The translations under genes were made by a program, and so were the position numbers. A stretch of DNA of 64,000 nucleotides from Roseovarius sp. M141 (GTDB lineage: Bacteria > Pseudomonadota > Alphaproteobacteria > Rhodobacterales > Rhodobacteraceae): contig NZ_VCNH01000008.1 in NCBI RefSeq assembly GCF_024355225.1, forward strand, positions 1,302,001 to 1,366,000. The letters run 5' to 3'. The notes under the pieces were generated by a model. That model did no database searches. It was not told the origin of the DNA and was given only the letters and a program-made list of their open reading frames with translations. Positions 17,690 through 26,754 of this stretch are shown here, piece by piece. The stretch's first letter is position 1; each line of letters opens with the position of its first letter.

Positions 17690-18976
17690 TCAGGCGGTTT
17701 CGATGCGCAGGGCGATAGGGGTGTCGGTCACGACGCCGAGGGCGGGCATCGCAGCCAGTGCGCGGTCCAGATCGGCGCGGCTTGCCTTGTGCGTGACGAT
17801 CAGCACTGGCGCGTCGGGGCCGTCATGGTCGTATTGGCGCATGCGGTCGATCGAAATTCCGGCATCGCCCAGTGCCGTCGCCACCTTGGCCAGCGCGCCG
17901 GGCTTATCGGTGAGCGACATGCGCAGATAGTAAGGTGCAGGTGTGCCGCCCTGTGCGGGCTGGGCCTGTTTCAATCCGGTTGCAGGGCGCCCGAAGACGG
18001 GCAGCCGAAAGCCGCGCGCGATATCCATGACGTCGCCCATCACGGCGCTTGCGGTGGGGCCCATGCCGGCACCGGGGCCGCGCAGCACGATCTGCTCGAC
18101 ATTGTCCCCCTCCAGCACGACCATGTTGGTCCCGCCATCCAGTTGTCCCAGTGGGCTGGTGGCCGGCACCAGACAGGGCGTCATGCGCTGCTCCAGCCCA
18201 CGGCCTGTCATCTGCGCGACGCCCAGCAGCTTGATCCGGTAGCCCATGTCGGCGGCGTGGTTGATATCCTCGATCGCGATCGCCCCGATTCCCTCCATCT
18301 GGACCGAGCCGAAATCGACCTGCGTGCCAAAGGCGATGGCGGCCAGCAGCGACAGCTTGTGCGCGGCATCAATGCCGCCCACGTCCAGCTGCGGATCGGC
18401 CTCCAGATAGCCCAGATCGGACGCCTCCTGAAAGACATCCGCGTAAGGCAGGCCGGCTGATTGCATCCGTGTCAGGATATAGTTGCAGGTGCCGTTCATC
18501 ACGCCCATGACGCGGGTCATGTCGTTGCCGGCCAGCCCCTCGGTCAGGGCCTTGATGACGGGGATGCCGCCGGCGACGGCCGCCTCAAAGCGGATGACGC
18601 GGCCCGCAGCCTCGGCCGTCAGCGCCAGAGCGTGGCCGTGATGGGCCAGCAGCGCCTTGTTGGCTGTCACGACATCCTTGCCCGCTGCAATCGCGGCCTC
18701 GGTCGCGGCCTTGGCCGGGCCGTTATGGCCCCCCATCAGTTCGACGAAAACGTCGACGTCATCGCGTTGCGCCAAGGCGACCGGGTCATCCTCCCACGCG
18801 TAATCCTCCAGGGGAACGCCGCGTTTCTTGCCGCGCGAACGTGCCGAAACGGCGCTGATCGTGACGGGGCGCCCGGCCCGTTCCGCCAGCAGGCTTGCCT
18901 TCTGGCGGATGATGCGCACGACGCCGGTGCCGACGGTACCCAGTCCGGCGATGCCAAGGCGCAAGGGGTCGTTCAT
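17690..18976 (-). CDS. hom: Homoserine dehydrogenase
   Basis: This enzyme reduces aspartate semialdehyde to homoserine with NAD(P)H, the branch point to threonine and methionine. The 428-residue protein has the nucleotide-binding GIAGLGTVGTG (8-18), the catalytic block GVMNGTCNYIL, and FEAAVAGGIPVIK. A C-terminal ACT domain (about 350-425, YYLRMSLTDKPGALA) is the site of threonine feedback inhibition in relatives. It is first of a leftward group followed by glpX. I found no convincing SAM-type riboswitch in the 100 bases upstream. Confidence 0.97.
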   Translation of the reverse strand: MNDPLRLGIAGLGTVGTGVVRIIRQKASLLAERAGRPVTISAVSARSRGKKRGVPLEDYAWEDDPVALAQRDDVDVFVELMGGHNGPAKAATEAAIAAGKDVVTANKALLAHHGHALALTAEAAGRVIRFEAAVAGGIPVIKALTEGLAGNDMTRVMGVMNGTCNYILTRMQSAGLPYADVFQEASDLGYLEADPQLDVGGIDAAHKLSLLAAIAFGTQVDFGSVQMEGIGAIAIEDINHAADMGYRIKLLGVAQMTGRGLEQRMTPCLVPATSPLGQLDGGTNMVVLEGDNVEQIVLRGPGAGMGPTASAVMGDVMDIARGFRLPVFGRPATGLKQAQPAQGGTPAPYYLRMSLTDKPGALAKVATALGDAGISIDRMRQYDHDGPDAPVLIVTHKASRADLDRALAAMPALGVVTDTPIALRIETA

Positions 18977-19078
18977 GGGGCTGTCTCCGGGCTGTAGGGC
19001 TGGGTCTGGACGTTCACTGGCGATCTACAGGCAAAGCGCCGAGGGTGCAACGCGGGTTTTGGCAACTGCGCGGCGGCG

Positions 19079-19402
19079 TTATTGCTGCACGCCGGCCCGT
19101 ACCCCGGCCTGCATCCGCGTGCGCGTGTCGCTATCGATCACCGTGCCGCGCAGGCGTGCGGCGCGTGATTTCAGCCGGGCGATACGGGCCTCGATGGCAG
19201 GCGCCGCGCCCGCGTTCGTGTCCGTGTCGTTGATGCGCGCCTGCAATCCGCTGAGCGGGACCAGATCGGGATAGGGCGCGCGGCGCGACTGGTCTGTCAG
19301 GGTGGCGTCCAACTGGGGAAATTGTGCGCAACCCGGCAGCAGACTGCCCGCCCCGAGGGCAGCGATAAGGGCAAGGGCGAAGCTGTGGCGCATGCGGGCC
19401 AT
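19079..19402 (-). CDS. Small lipoprotein
   Basis: This 107-residue protein has a lipoprotein signal peptide ending in a lipobox LLPGC (Cys near residue 25), so it is probably lipid-anchored in the envelope. The mature part is about 80 residues, with a predicted helical, Arg/Ala-rich C-terminus (IEARIARLKSRAARLRG). A second ATG three codons in (19393) is an equal start candidate. It precedes hom on the same strand by about 100 bases. No family is recognised. Confidence 0.75.
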   Translation of the reverse strand: MARMRHSFALALIAALGAGSLLPGCAQFPQLDATLTDQSRRAPYPDLVPLSGLQARINDTDTNAGAAPAIEARIARLKSRAARLRGTVIDSDTRTRMQAGVRAGVQQ

Positions 19403-19578
19403 CCGGTGGTTTGCGTGACGTGCTGCGCGCTTGATGCCACTTTTCGCCGGTCATGGGCAAGCGCGGCGCGCGTTTGCATCGATACGGCGGCAATTCGTGC
19501 CTGGGATGTCGCTTTTTGTCCAGACGGCGCAGGTGGCGCGGGCGAGGCTGCCCCACGTGAGGACAACAGGAGGGACGC

Positions 19579-20523
19579 ATGAAAACCGGGTTTATCGGAT
19601 TGGGCAATGTCGGCGGCAAGCTGGCAGGGAGCCTGCTGCGCGGCGGTGTGCCGCTCATGGTGCACGATCTGGACGCGGATCTGGTCGCGGGCTTCGTAGC
19701 CCGAGGCGCCGAGGATGGCGGCGATCCCGCGCAGATGATGCAGGATTGCGACACCGTCATCACCTGCCTGCCCAGCCCCGCCGCAAGCGCCGCCGTCGTT
19801 GCGCAAATGCTGACGCATATGGGCCCCGGCAAGACATGGATCGAGATGTCGACGACCGACGCCGCCGAGGTCCAGCGCCTCGGGGCCGAGGTCATGGCGC
19901 AGGGCGCCGCTGTCGCCGATTGTCCGGTGTCGGGCGGCTGTCATCGCGCCGATACCGGCAATATCAGTATCTATGCGGGCTGCGATCGCCCCACATTCGA
20001 GCGTGTCCTGCCGTTGCTTACGGTCATGGGGCGCAAGATTCTGCACACTGGCGATCTGGGCAGCGCATCGGTGCTGAAGGTGATGACGAACTATCTGGCC
20101 ACCGCCAACCTGCTGACCCTGTGCGAGGCGCTGACCGTCATGAAGGCGGCGGGGGCGGATCTGGGCACCACATTCGACGCGATCGCGATTTCGTCGGGCA
20201 ATTCCTTTGTGCACGAAACAGAAAGCCAGTTGATCCTGTCGGGGGCGCGTGACGTCAATTTCACGTTGGATCTGGTCCAGAAGGATGTCGGCCTGTTCCA
20301 AAAACTGGCCGATCTGCACGACGTCCCGCTGGAGATATCACCGCTGATCATCGACATCCTGACCGACGGCCAGCGCCGTTTCGGAGAGCGCGCGCAATCG
20401 GACCGCCTCATCGAGCGGCTGGAGGAAGCGACCGGCCTCGATATCACCGCGCCGGGATTTCCGGATCGGCTGGTGGATACCGAGCCCGAGGAGCGGGGCG
20501 CAGAGGTGGCTGCGCGGCGGTGA
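19579..20523 (+). CDS. NAD(P)-dependent beta-hydroxyacid dehydrogenase family protein
   Basis: This 314-residue member of the 3-hydroxyisobutyrate / 6-phosphogluconate dehydrogenase superfamily has the Rossmann motif GFIGLGNVGGK (4-14). The substrate motif CPVSGGCHRADTGN is at about 115-128 and the catalytic lysine lies in LKVMTNYL near 175. The C-terminal helical domain is present. It oxidises or reduces a small 3-hydroxy acid, but the substrate is not evident. CAGGAGGGACGC precedes the ATG. It is divergent from the lipoprotein gene. Confidence 0.88.
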   Translation: MKTGFIGLGNVGGKLAGSLLRGGVPLMVHDLDADLVAGFVARGAEDGGDPAQMMQDCDTVITCLPSPAASAAVVAQMLTHMGPGKTWIEMSTTDAAEVQRLGAEVMAQGAAVADCPVSGGCHRADTGNISIYAGCDRPTFERVLPLLTVMGRKILHTGDLGSASVLKVMTNYLATANLLTLCEALTVMKAAGADLGTTFDAIAISSGNSFVHETESQLILSGARDVNFTLDLVQKDVGLFQKLADLHDVPLEISPLIIDILTDGQRRFGERAQSDRLIERLEEATGLDITAPGFPDRLVDTEPEERGAEVAARR

Positions 20524-20592
20524 GAGGCGCCGGGATGCACGAGAGCGCCGGAGCAGTTTCTGAAATGGAGCAAAACTTGCCGAGCTGAATGT

Positions 20593-21028
20593 TTAGAAAT
20601 AGGAGCGAAGCGCGTCGTTGTCACGCCAGTTTGATATACTCTGGGCTACTTCCCGGCTCAGCGGTTTGCTGGATTGAAACCCGTCCAGATCGTCAGGCGG
20701 CCAGTCGAATCCTGACGCCGGGATCGTCCGGTCTTTGTTGTAGTTCAGGTACTGGCCTGCCCGGATCATAGAAGTCGTAGGCAGATGCCAGAGCGGATTC
20801 GTAGATGCATCTCCAGTCCTTCTTCGGGCATTTTGCATCATCGTTGCGGAACGCGTCCGGGGTTAGGATTTGGCCGTCATGACGGCCCGGCCCAGACGTG
20901 TGCCGCCCGCGCCGGGGGGGCTGATTTCGACCTCGTGCGCGCCACTGTGATACTCCACGATGATACCTCACGATGCCGGAAACGGTGGTGTCGGTCAGGT
21001 TTTTGTCACGGGTTCTATGGTCGACCAC
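20593..21028 (-). pseudogene. Possible frame-shifted small hypothetical gene
   Basis: Two overlapping minus-strand frames seem to share one protein. One gives KCPKKDWRCIYESALASAYD and breaks near 20760. The other then supplies QYLNYNKDRTIPASGFDWPP, continues through DDLDGFQSSK, and ends at 20593. The switch point is near GGGCAGGCCAGTACC. Composition supports real coding on either side, but I recognise no family and cannot exclude chance. It sits in an otherwise gene-free 745-base stretch (20524-21268). Confidence 0.3.
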
Positions 21029-21200
21029 CGTGGCCGAATTCGGACCTTGAACGCAGTATGATGACGGAAATTAAGAAGTGATCCCAATAGTTAAACGCGT
21101 TTTGTTGCAGTGTCGTCGTACCCGCGACAGCCTGGCGCGGTGTCGCGGCAGCTGGTGGGCTTGGCAGGCTTGGCTGGACAAAAACGCCACAAGGTTTAAC

Positions 21201-21220
21201 GATGTATTTGCAATTACATC
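21201..21220. promoter_or_regulatory. Inverted repeat upstream of glutamate dehydrogenase
   Basis: GATGTA / TACATC with an 8-base spacer TTTGCAAT, 49 bases before the gdhA start, in an A/T-rich pocket. Size and position fit an operator; the regulator is unknown. Confidence 0.4.
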
Positions 21221-21268
21221 ATAAATAGAAGTGGTCGGCCTATGCCCGCCGCGCGATGGAGGATGGCG

Positions 21269-22699
21269 ATGACTGCCGTAAAAGAACCGAGTTTCCGCGA
21301 TTCCGTAGACCTGATGTTTAATCGGGCGGTCTCCCTGATGGATCTTGAGCCGGGACTGGAAGAGAAGATCCGCGTCTGCAACGCCACCTACACCGTGCGC
21401 TTTGGCGTGCGCCTGCGCGGCCAGATCCATACATTCACCGGGTACCGAAGCGTTCATTCGGAACATTTGGAGCCGGTCAAGGGCGGCATTCGCTTTGCCA
21501 TGGGCGTAAACCAGGACGAGGTCGAGGCGCTGGCGGCGCTGATGACCTACAAATGTGCGCTGGTCGAGGCGCCGTTCGGCGGCTCGAAAGGTGGCCTGCG
21601 CATTGATCCCCGCGAGTGGGACGAAAATGAGCTTGAGCGGATCACGCGCCGCTTTGCCTACGAGCTGATCAAACGTGATCTGATCCACCCCAGCCAAAAC
21701 GTTCCGGCCCCCGACATGGGCACGGGTGAGCGTGAAATGGCTTGGATTGCCGACCAGTACAGGCGCATGAACACCACCGATATCAGCGGGCGCGCCTGCG
21801 TCACCGGCAAGCCGATCAACGCGGGCGGTATTCAGGGCAGGACCGAGGCAACCGGGCGGGGCGTGCAATATGCGCTTCAGGAGTTTTTCCGCCATCCCGA
21901 TGACGTCAAGATGGCAAACCTCAGCGGCGGGCTGGATGGCAAGCGTGTCGTGGTTCAGGGCCTTGGCAACGTGGGCTATCACGCAGCTAAATTCCTGTCC
22001 GAAGAGGATGGTTGCATCATCACCGCCATCGTCGAGCGTGATGGCGCGCTGATCAGCGACAAGGGTCTGCACGTCGAAGAGGTCCGCAACTGGATCGCCA
22101 AGCATAACGGCGTCAAGGGTTTTCCGGGCGCCGAGTATGTCACCGATGGCGCAAAGGTGCTGGAAAAGGAGTGCGATATCCTGATCCCGGCCGCGATGGA
22201 GGCCGTGATCAACATGTCGAACGCCGCCAATATCAGCGCGGCCTTGATCATCGAGGCGGCGAATGGTCCCGTCACTGCCGGCGCCGACCAGATCCTGCGT
22301 GAAAAGGGCTGCGTCATCATCCCGGACATGTTCGCCAACGCGGGCGGCGTGACGGTATCCTATTTCGAGTGGGTAAAGAACCTTGGCCATATCCGCTTTG
22401 GCCGCATGGGGCGCCGTCAGGAAGAGTCGCGCCACCAGTTGGTCGTGGACGAGTTGGAGCGCCTGAGCGGCGACAAGAATCTGGGCTGGACGCTCAGCCC
22501 TGACTTCAAGCAGCGCTACCTGCGCGGTGCGGGCGAGCTGGAGCTGGTACGCTCGGGTCTGGACGACACGATGCGCGCGGCCTACCAGTCGATGCGCGAT
22601 GTCTGGCATGGGCATGATGAGGTGACGGACCTGCGCACGGCGGCCTATCTGGTATCAATCGGCAAAGTCGCGGCCAGCTATCGCGCCTTGGGTCTGTGA
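21269..22699 (+). CDS. gdhA: Glutamate dehydrogenase (Glu/Leu/Phe/Val family)
   Basis: This enzyme interconverts 2-oxoglutarate plus ammonia and glutamate. The 476-residue protein has the catalytic segment KGGIRF, then KCALVEAPFGGSKGG with the active-site lysine. NVPAPDMGTGE and a Rossmann motif VQGLGNVG follow. GGAGG lies 6 bases before ATG 21269; the frame opens 9 codons earlier without a ribosome site. In a methylamine user it would help recycle glutamate and ammonia, but that link is inference. NAD or NADP preference cannot be read with certainty. Confidence 0.95.
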   Translation: MTAVKEPSFRDSVDLMFNRAVSLMDLEPGLEEKIRVCNATYTVRFGVRLRGQIHTFTGYRSVHSEHLEPVKGGIRFAMGVNQDEVEALAALMTYKCALVEAPFGGSKGGLRIDPREWDENELERITRRFAYELIKRDLIHPSQNVPAPDMGTGEREMAWIADQYRRMNTTDISGRACVTGKPINAGGIQGRTEATGRGVQYALQEFFRHPDDVKMANLSGGLDGKRVVVQGLGNVGYHAAKFLSEEDGCIITAIVERDGALISDKGLHVEEVRNWIAKHNGVKGFPGAEYVTDGAKVLEKECDILIPAAMEAVINMSNAANISAALIIEAANGPVTAGADQILREKGCVIIPDMFANAGGVTVSYFEWVKNLGHIRFGRMGRRQEESRHQLVVDELERLSGDKNLGWTLSPDFKQRYLRGAGELELVRSGLDDTMRAAYQSMRDVWHGHDEVTDLRTAAYLVSIGKVAASYRALGL

Positions 22700-22786
22700 C
22701 CCTGACCGAGAACGGGATGCCGGGATTCATTTGAATTCCGGCTCCGGAAAGTCTCGGTTTTCGACCGCATAGCCGCGGATCGCTTG

Positions 22787-22819
22787 CAAATGCATTTGTT
22801 GCGCAGAAACCTGCGCAAC
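22787..22819. other. Palindrome and 9-bp hairpin after gdhA
   Basis: CAAATGCATTTG (22787-22798) is a perfect palindrome. It abuts a hairpin GTTGCGCAG-AAAC-CTGCGCAAC (22798-22819). There is no T-run, so it is not a normal terminator. It lies 85 bases before the next start and may regulate that gene. Confidence 0.4.
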
Positions 22820-22903
22820 CTACACGTCAGACAGCAAACTGGATGTTCAAGATGCATCTGCGCTGCTAGGCACGGCGCAGTTTCACTGACCCGAAAGGCC
22901 GAT

Positions 22904-23203
22904 ATGTTCCGCTCTCCGCTTGTAGCCCTTTTGATCCTGACCGCTGCGCCCACGCTGGCTGCGGACAGCGCCGCCAAAAATTGTGCAGTCACCTCTGGTA
23001 TCGTCGACGATGCTGTCGCGCTGCGCGCAAAGGGCAGTGCGCAGGCTGACACGATTGCCGCGCTTACGGCGGGCGATCTCGACGCGCGGTTCGTTCCCGC
23101 GATCCAGCCGCTGGTCGACTGGGTCTACACCCTGCCATCCGATCAGCTGACGGGGGAGGCTGCCGCCGCCTTCAAGGCGGCTTGCCTCCAGCAGGCGGGC
23201 TAA
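22904..23203 (+). CDS. Small exported protein of unknown function
   Basis: This 99-residue protein has a signal peptide (MFRSPLVALLILTAAPTLAA, cleavage near residue 20). The mature domain is helical with two cysteines (NCAV near the start, AACLQQAG at the end) that could form a disulfide. GAAAGG precedes ATG 22904; the open frame begins 40 codons earlier in the hairpin region and that part is not credible. I recognise no family. It ends 41 bases before the IS remnant. Confidence 0.65.
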   Translation: MFRSPLVALLILTAAPTLAADSAAKNCAVTSGIVDDAVALRAKGSAQADTIAALTAGDLDARFVPAIQPLVDWVYTLPSDQLTGEAAAAFKAACLQQAG

Positions 23204-23244
23204 GCGGTTGATCGCTGCACTGCCGCGAAACATTAAGCTGCACT

Positions 23245-24612
23245 GATTTTGTTGAAGAACTATTCCTTGATCCGTAGGCAGGTCGCTGATTCAAATCCTG
23301 TATTGAGCGGGAGGGTTAGCGATGATAGGACCGAAGCAGGAAGCGCAAGCGGCGCTGTTCTACGATTTCTCGCTGTAAGATCATGTCCCGAAAGGTCATC
23401 TGCTGCGGTTGATTGATCGGCATCTCGATCTGGCGGACCGCATTCCAGATCATTCTACTTTTTCGAAGAACCGCCATGGTCGTTTCCGCGAGAGTGACCT
23501 GCTGCGCCATGTTTTCGAGACGATCGTTGCGCGCTGTAGAGAAGAGAGCCTTGTTGGTGGCGAAGGCTTCGCTGTCGGCGCCAGTTTGATCTTCGCGGAT
23601 GTCCAGAAGCAGAACTCCAGCAACCCACACGACTGGGCGGCTCGGGAGGTCAAAGCAGCAGATGCACTGAGGGCGGTGCGTGAATGCCTCGACGTTCTTG
23701 AAGACGCAGCCTTTGGTGCGGCTAGCGAGGTAAAGCCTAAGTTCACCGCCCGCGCTGACCCAGCCAGCCAATGGACTGCTGCCCGAAAAGAGCCTGCATT
23801 CTTTACCTATTCTGATAATTACCTGATCGACACAGATCACGGGATCATCGTCCATGTGGAGGCCAGCAGGTCGCCCCGGCAGGCAGAGGTGGGCGCGATG
23901 CGCAAACTGATTGATCGCACCGAAGACCGCTTTGGCCTGAAGCCGGATTGGGTGGCGGCGGATACGGCTTACGGGTCTTCTGACAATCCCGTTTGGCTAA
24001 CGCTCAAACGGAAAATCCTTCCGTTCATCCCTGTCTTTGATCACTCAAAGCGCAAGGATGGCACCTGGTCGCGGTCCGACTTCCCCTGGGACGAAGACAA
24101 TGATCTATACATTTGCCCGGAAGGGAAAGAGCTTCGTCACACCCGTCGAAATTACGCTGATCCGAAAAGACACCAACCCAAACCTGGTCGACGTCAGTAT
24201 CGCAGCCTGAAACTCGATTGTCAGGCTTGCCCATCGAAGCCCAAATGCTGCCCTAACACCGTTACGCGCTACATCAACCGAGAAGAATACGAAATCGTCA
24301 GAGATTTTGCGCGGCTGTGCACAGCCTCCGATTTCAATCCCACCACTCAGAGGCGGCGAAAAAAGGTCGAGACGCTCTTCGCCCATCTCAAACGCATCCT
24401 CGGGTTGACACGCCTGCGATTGCGAGGGCCATGCGGCGTCCAAGATGAGTTCACCCTCGCAGCCATCGGCCAAAATCTCCGGAAATTGGCCAAGCTCAAG
24501 CCGATGGTGCCAGCCGCACCGTAGAATGGCGGCATTGCCATAATTTAACGCGAAAAATCAGACCATTAATCTCGGGCATGCCGCCAAAACCAACGAGTTT
24601 TTCAACGACATC
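23245..24612 (+). mobile_element. Decayed IS1182-like insertion sequence
   Basis: The outer ends carry imperfect inverted repeats, GATTTTGTTGAAGAACT at 23245-23261 and the complement of GATGTCGTTGAAAAACT at 24596-24612 (14 of 17 matching). They enclose one broken transposase gene. The exact element ends and a target duplication cannot be fixed by eye. The right end is 66 bases from the dnaG start. Confidence 0.7.
23322..24524 (+). pseudogene. IS1182-family transposase, inactivated
   Basis: The frame begins MIGPKQEAQAALFYDFSL, then a TAA stop at 23376-23378, then DHVPKGHLLRLIDRHLDLAD. About 60 residues expected in the family are missing before RIPDHSTFSKNRHGRF. The rest is well kept: the DDE-type core (ADTAYGSSDNP), the cysteine cluster CQACPSKPKCCP, and the tail RRRKKVETLFAHLKRILGL. 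A stop plus an in-frame internal deletion mean it is not functional. A TTG restart at 23409 would give 371 residues lacking the N-terminal domain. Confidence 0.85.
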
Positions 24613-24678
24613 CCCTAAACGCGGTCTGTCGCGGCGGTTGCCCTTGGCGCCGGGCGCGACTCGGCCCATATTGCACCC

Positions 24679-26640
24679 ATGTCCTTGCCTCCCGGTTTCC
24701 TCGAAGAATTGCGCACGCGCACGTCGCTGACCCAAGTGGTCGGGCGCAAGGTGATGTGGGATAATCGCAAGTCGAACCAGGGGAAGGGCGATATGTGGGC
24801 GCCATGCCCGTTCCATCAGGAAAAATCCGCCAGCTTTCATGTCGATGACCGCAAGGGATTCTACTACTGCTTTGGCTGTCATGCCAAAGGGGACGCCATC
24901 AGCTTTGTTCGCGAGAGCGAAAACGTGGACTTCATGGAAGCGGTCCGCATTCTGGCCGCCGAGGCGGGCATGCAGATGCCCGAACGTGACCCGCAGGCGC
25001 AGGCCAAGTCGGATCGCCGCACGCAACTGGCTGAGGTCATGGACCAGGCCCAGCAGCATTTTCGCCTGATGCTGAAAACCGGCGCCGGGGCGGATGCGCG
25101 TGCGTATCTGGCGCGGCGCGGGCTTGATGAGGCGACGCAGGAACGGTTCGGCATCGGCTTTGCGCCGCAGGCGTGGCAGGGCCTTTGGGATCATCTGACG
25201 GGCAAGAATGTCGCCGCCGATCTGATCCTTGGCTGCGGCCTTGCGCGCCCGTCTCAGAAGGGCGGTACGCCTTATGACGTGTTTCGCGGCCGGATCATGT
25301 TTCCCATTCATGACGCGCGCGGCCGCGTCATTGCCTTTGGCGGGCGGGCGATGGACCCGAACGATAATGCCAAATATCTGAACTCGCCCGAGACCGAGCT
25401 TTTCGACAAATCCCGCACGCTATACAATTATGCCCCCGCGCGCGAAGCGGCCGGCAAGGGCCAGCCCCTGATCGTGGCCGAAGGGTACATGGACGTGATT
25501 GCGCTGGCGCAGGCCGGATTTCAGGGCGCGGTCGCGCCGCTGGGCACGGCGGTGACGGAAACGCAGCTGCAACTGATGTGGCGCGCGGTGGACGAGCCGG
25601 TCATGGCGCTGGACGGAGACCGCGCGGGGCTGGCTGCGGCGCAGCGGGTGATCGATCTGGCGCTGCCGCTGCTGGAGGCGGGCAAAGGCCTGCGTTTCGC
25701 GCTGATGCCCGAGGGGCAGGATCCCGATGATATCCTGCGCGCCCAAGGGGCGGGGGCGGTGCAGGCATTGATCGAGGGCGCGCAGCCCATGGTCCAGTTG
25801 CTGTGGCAACGCGAAACCGAGGGGCGCGATTTTGACAGCCCGGAACGTCGCGCCGCGCTGGATAAATCCTTGCGCGCGGCGATCGGCCGGATCGCTGATC
25901 CGTCCATTCGCGGCCATTACGGGCAGGCGATCAAGGACCTGCGCTGGCAGCTTTTCCGGCCGCGCGGGGGCGGGCAGGCCCGCCCTGCCGGTGGCGGTTC
26001 GGGCAAGGGGCGCTGGGTGAAACCCGATCAATCAGCGCGTGCCAGTACCAAATCATCGCCGCTTGCCCGGTCCGACGCACGCCAGCATGATCAGATGCGC
26101 GAGGCGGTCATTCTGGCGGCCTTCATTTCGACCCCTGCCATTCTGACTGATTTCGAGGCGGCGCTGGAGCGGTTGGATTGTTTCGACCCGGACCATGCCC
26201 AAATGCGCGATCTGATTGCGGGCCATGGCCCGAACGGCGCTGATGCGTTGCGCGATGCGATAACCGCCACGATGGGGGGGCACGCCCTTGAAAAGCTGCT
26301 GTCGCTACCCCACGTCGCGTTAACGCCACCGGTGCGCCATCCGGGCGACGCCGCGCTGGCGCAGATGACCGTGGCCGAGGAGCTGGCCAAAATTGCAGCG
26401 ACCCAAGGCCTGCGGGCCGAGATTGTAGACGCCGCCGAAGATATGCTGGGCGTCGCGGATGAGGCCATGACCTGGCGCCTGGGGCAGGCCGCCGAGGCCC
26501 GCAACCGCGCCGTGCGCAGCGAGCACGAAGATCGGGCCGAATACGACCTCGCCGATAACGGAGCGCGAATCAATCGCGGTGAACGCGAGCAGTTTGATGC
26601 GCTGCTGGACAAGATTTCATTCTCGAAGCCACGCCGATAA
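24679..26640 (+). CDS. dnaG: DNA primase DnaG
   Basis: DnaG makes RNA primers at the replication fork. The 653-residue protein has the CHC2 zinc site (C43, H46, C64, C67), the RNA-polymerase domain with FGGRAMDPN, and the Toprim motif EGYMDVIALAQ. MALDGDRAG carries the metal acids, and a C-terminal helicase-binding region ends the protein. rpoD follows by 114 bases, the classic primase-sigma order. The IS remnant ends only 66 bases upstream, so the natural promoter must be very close, inside the element, or lost. Confidence 0.97.
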   Translation: MSLPPGFLEELRTRTSLTQVVGRKVMWDNRKSNQGKGDMWAPCPFHQEKSASFHVDDRKGFYYCFGCHAKGDAISFVRESENVDFMEAVRILAAEAGMQMPERDPQAQAKSDRRTQLAEVMDQAQQHFRLMLKTGAGADARAYLARRGLDEATQERFGIGFAPQAWQGLWDHLTGKNVAADLILGCGLARPSQKGGTPYDVFRGRIMFPIHDARGRVIAFGGRAMDPNDNAKYLNSPETELFDKSRTLYNYAPAREAAGKGQPLIVAEGYMDVIALAQAGFQGAVAPLGTAVTETQLQLMWRAVDEPVMALDGDRAGLAAAQRVIDLALPLLEAGKGLRFALMPEGQDPDDILRAQGAGAVQALIEGAQPMVQLLWQRETEGRDFDSPERRAALDKSLRAAIGRIADPSIRGHYGQAIKDLRWQLFRPRGGGQARPAGGGSGKGRWVKPDQSARASTKSSPLARSDARQHDQMREAVILAAFISTPAILTDFEAALERLDCFDPDHAQMRDLIAGHGPNGADALRDAITATMGGHALEKLLSLPHVALTPPVRHPGDAALAQMTVAEELAKIAATQGLRAEIVDAAEDMLGVADEAMTWRLGQAAEARNRAVRSEHEDRAEYDLADNGARINRGEREQFDALLDKISFSKPRR

Positions 26641-26686
26641 ATGGATTTTGGTGAGGTCCGGGTAAACAAAAACAGGTAAACGGGTT

Positions 26687-26730
26687 GCGAATCACTTCTG
26701 CGTAGGGATGATTCGAGATCAGCGAATCAC
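26687..26730. promoter_or_regulatory. Cluster of three CGAATCA elements upstream of rpoD
   Basis: GCGAATCAC occurs at 26687-26695 and again at 26722-26730. The second copy forms a 7-bp inverted repeat with TGATTCG at 26709-26715. Each copy contains a GANTC site (26689, 26710, 26724), the CcrM methylation target. The group lies 25-68 bases before rpoD. Confidence 0.5.
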
Positions 26731-26754
26731 TCGCCCGTCATTCAGGAGACTTAC

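Noticed and set aside
18977..19078. Possible SAM-II riboswitch before hom
   Set aside because: The 100-base leader lacks the expected pseudoknot pairing and conserved loop sequence.
23245..24612. Target-site duplication of the IS1182-like element
   Set aside because: Bases beside the two ends (CACT on the left, CCCC on the right) do not match, so none is claimed.
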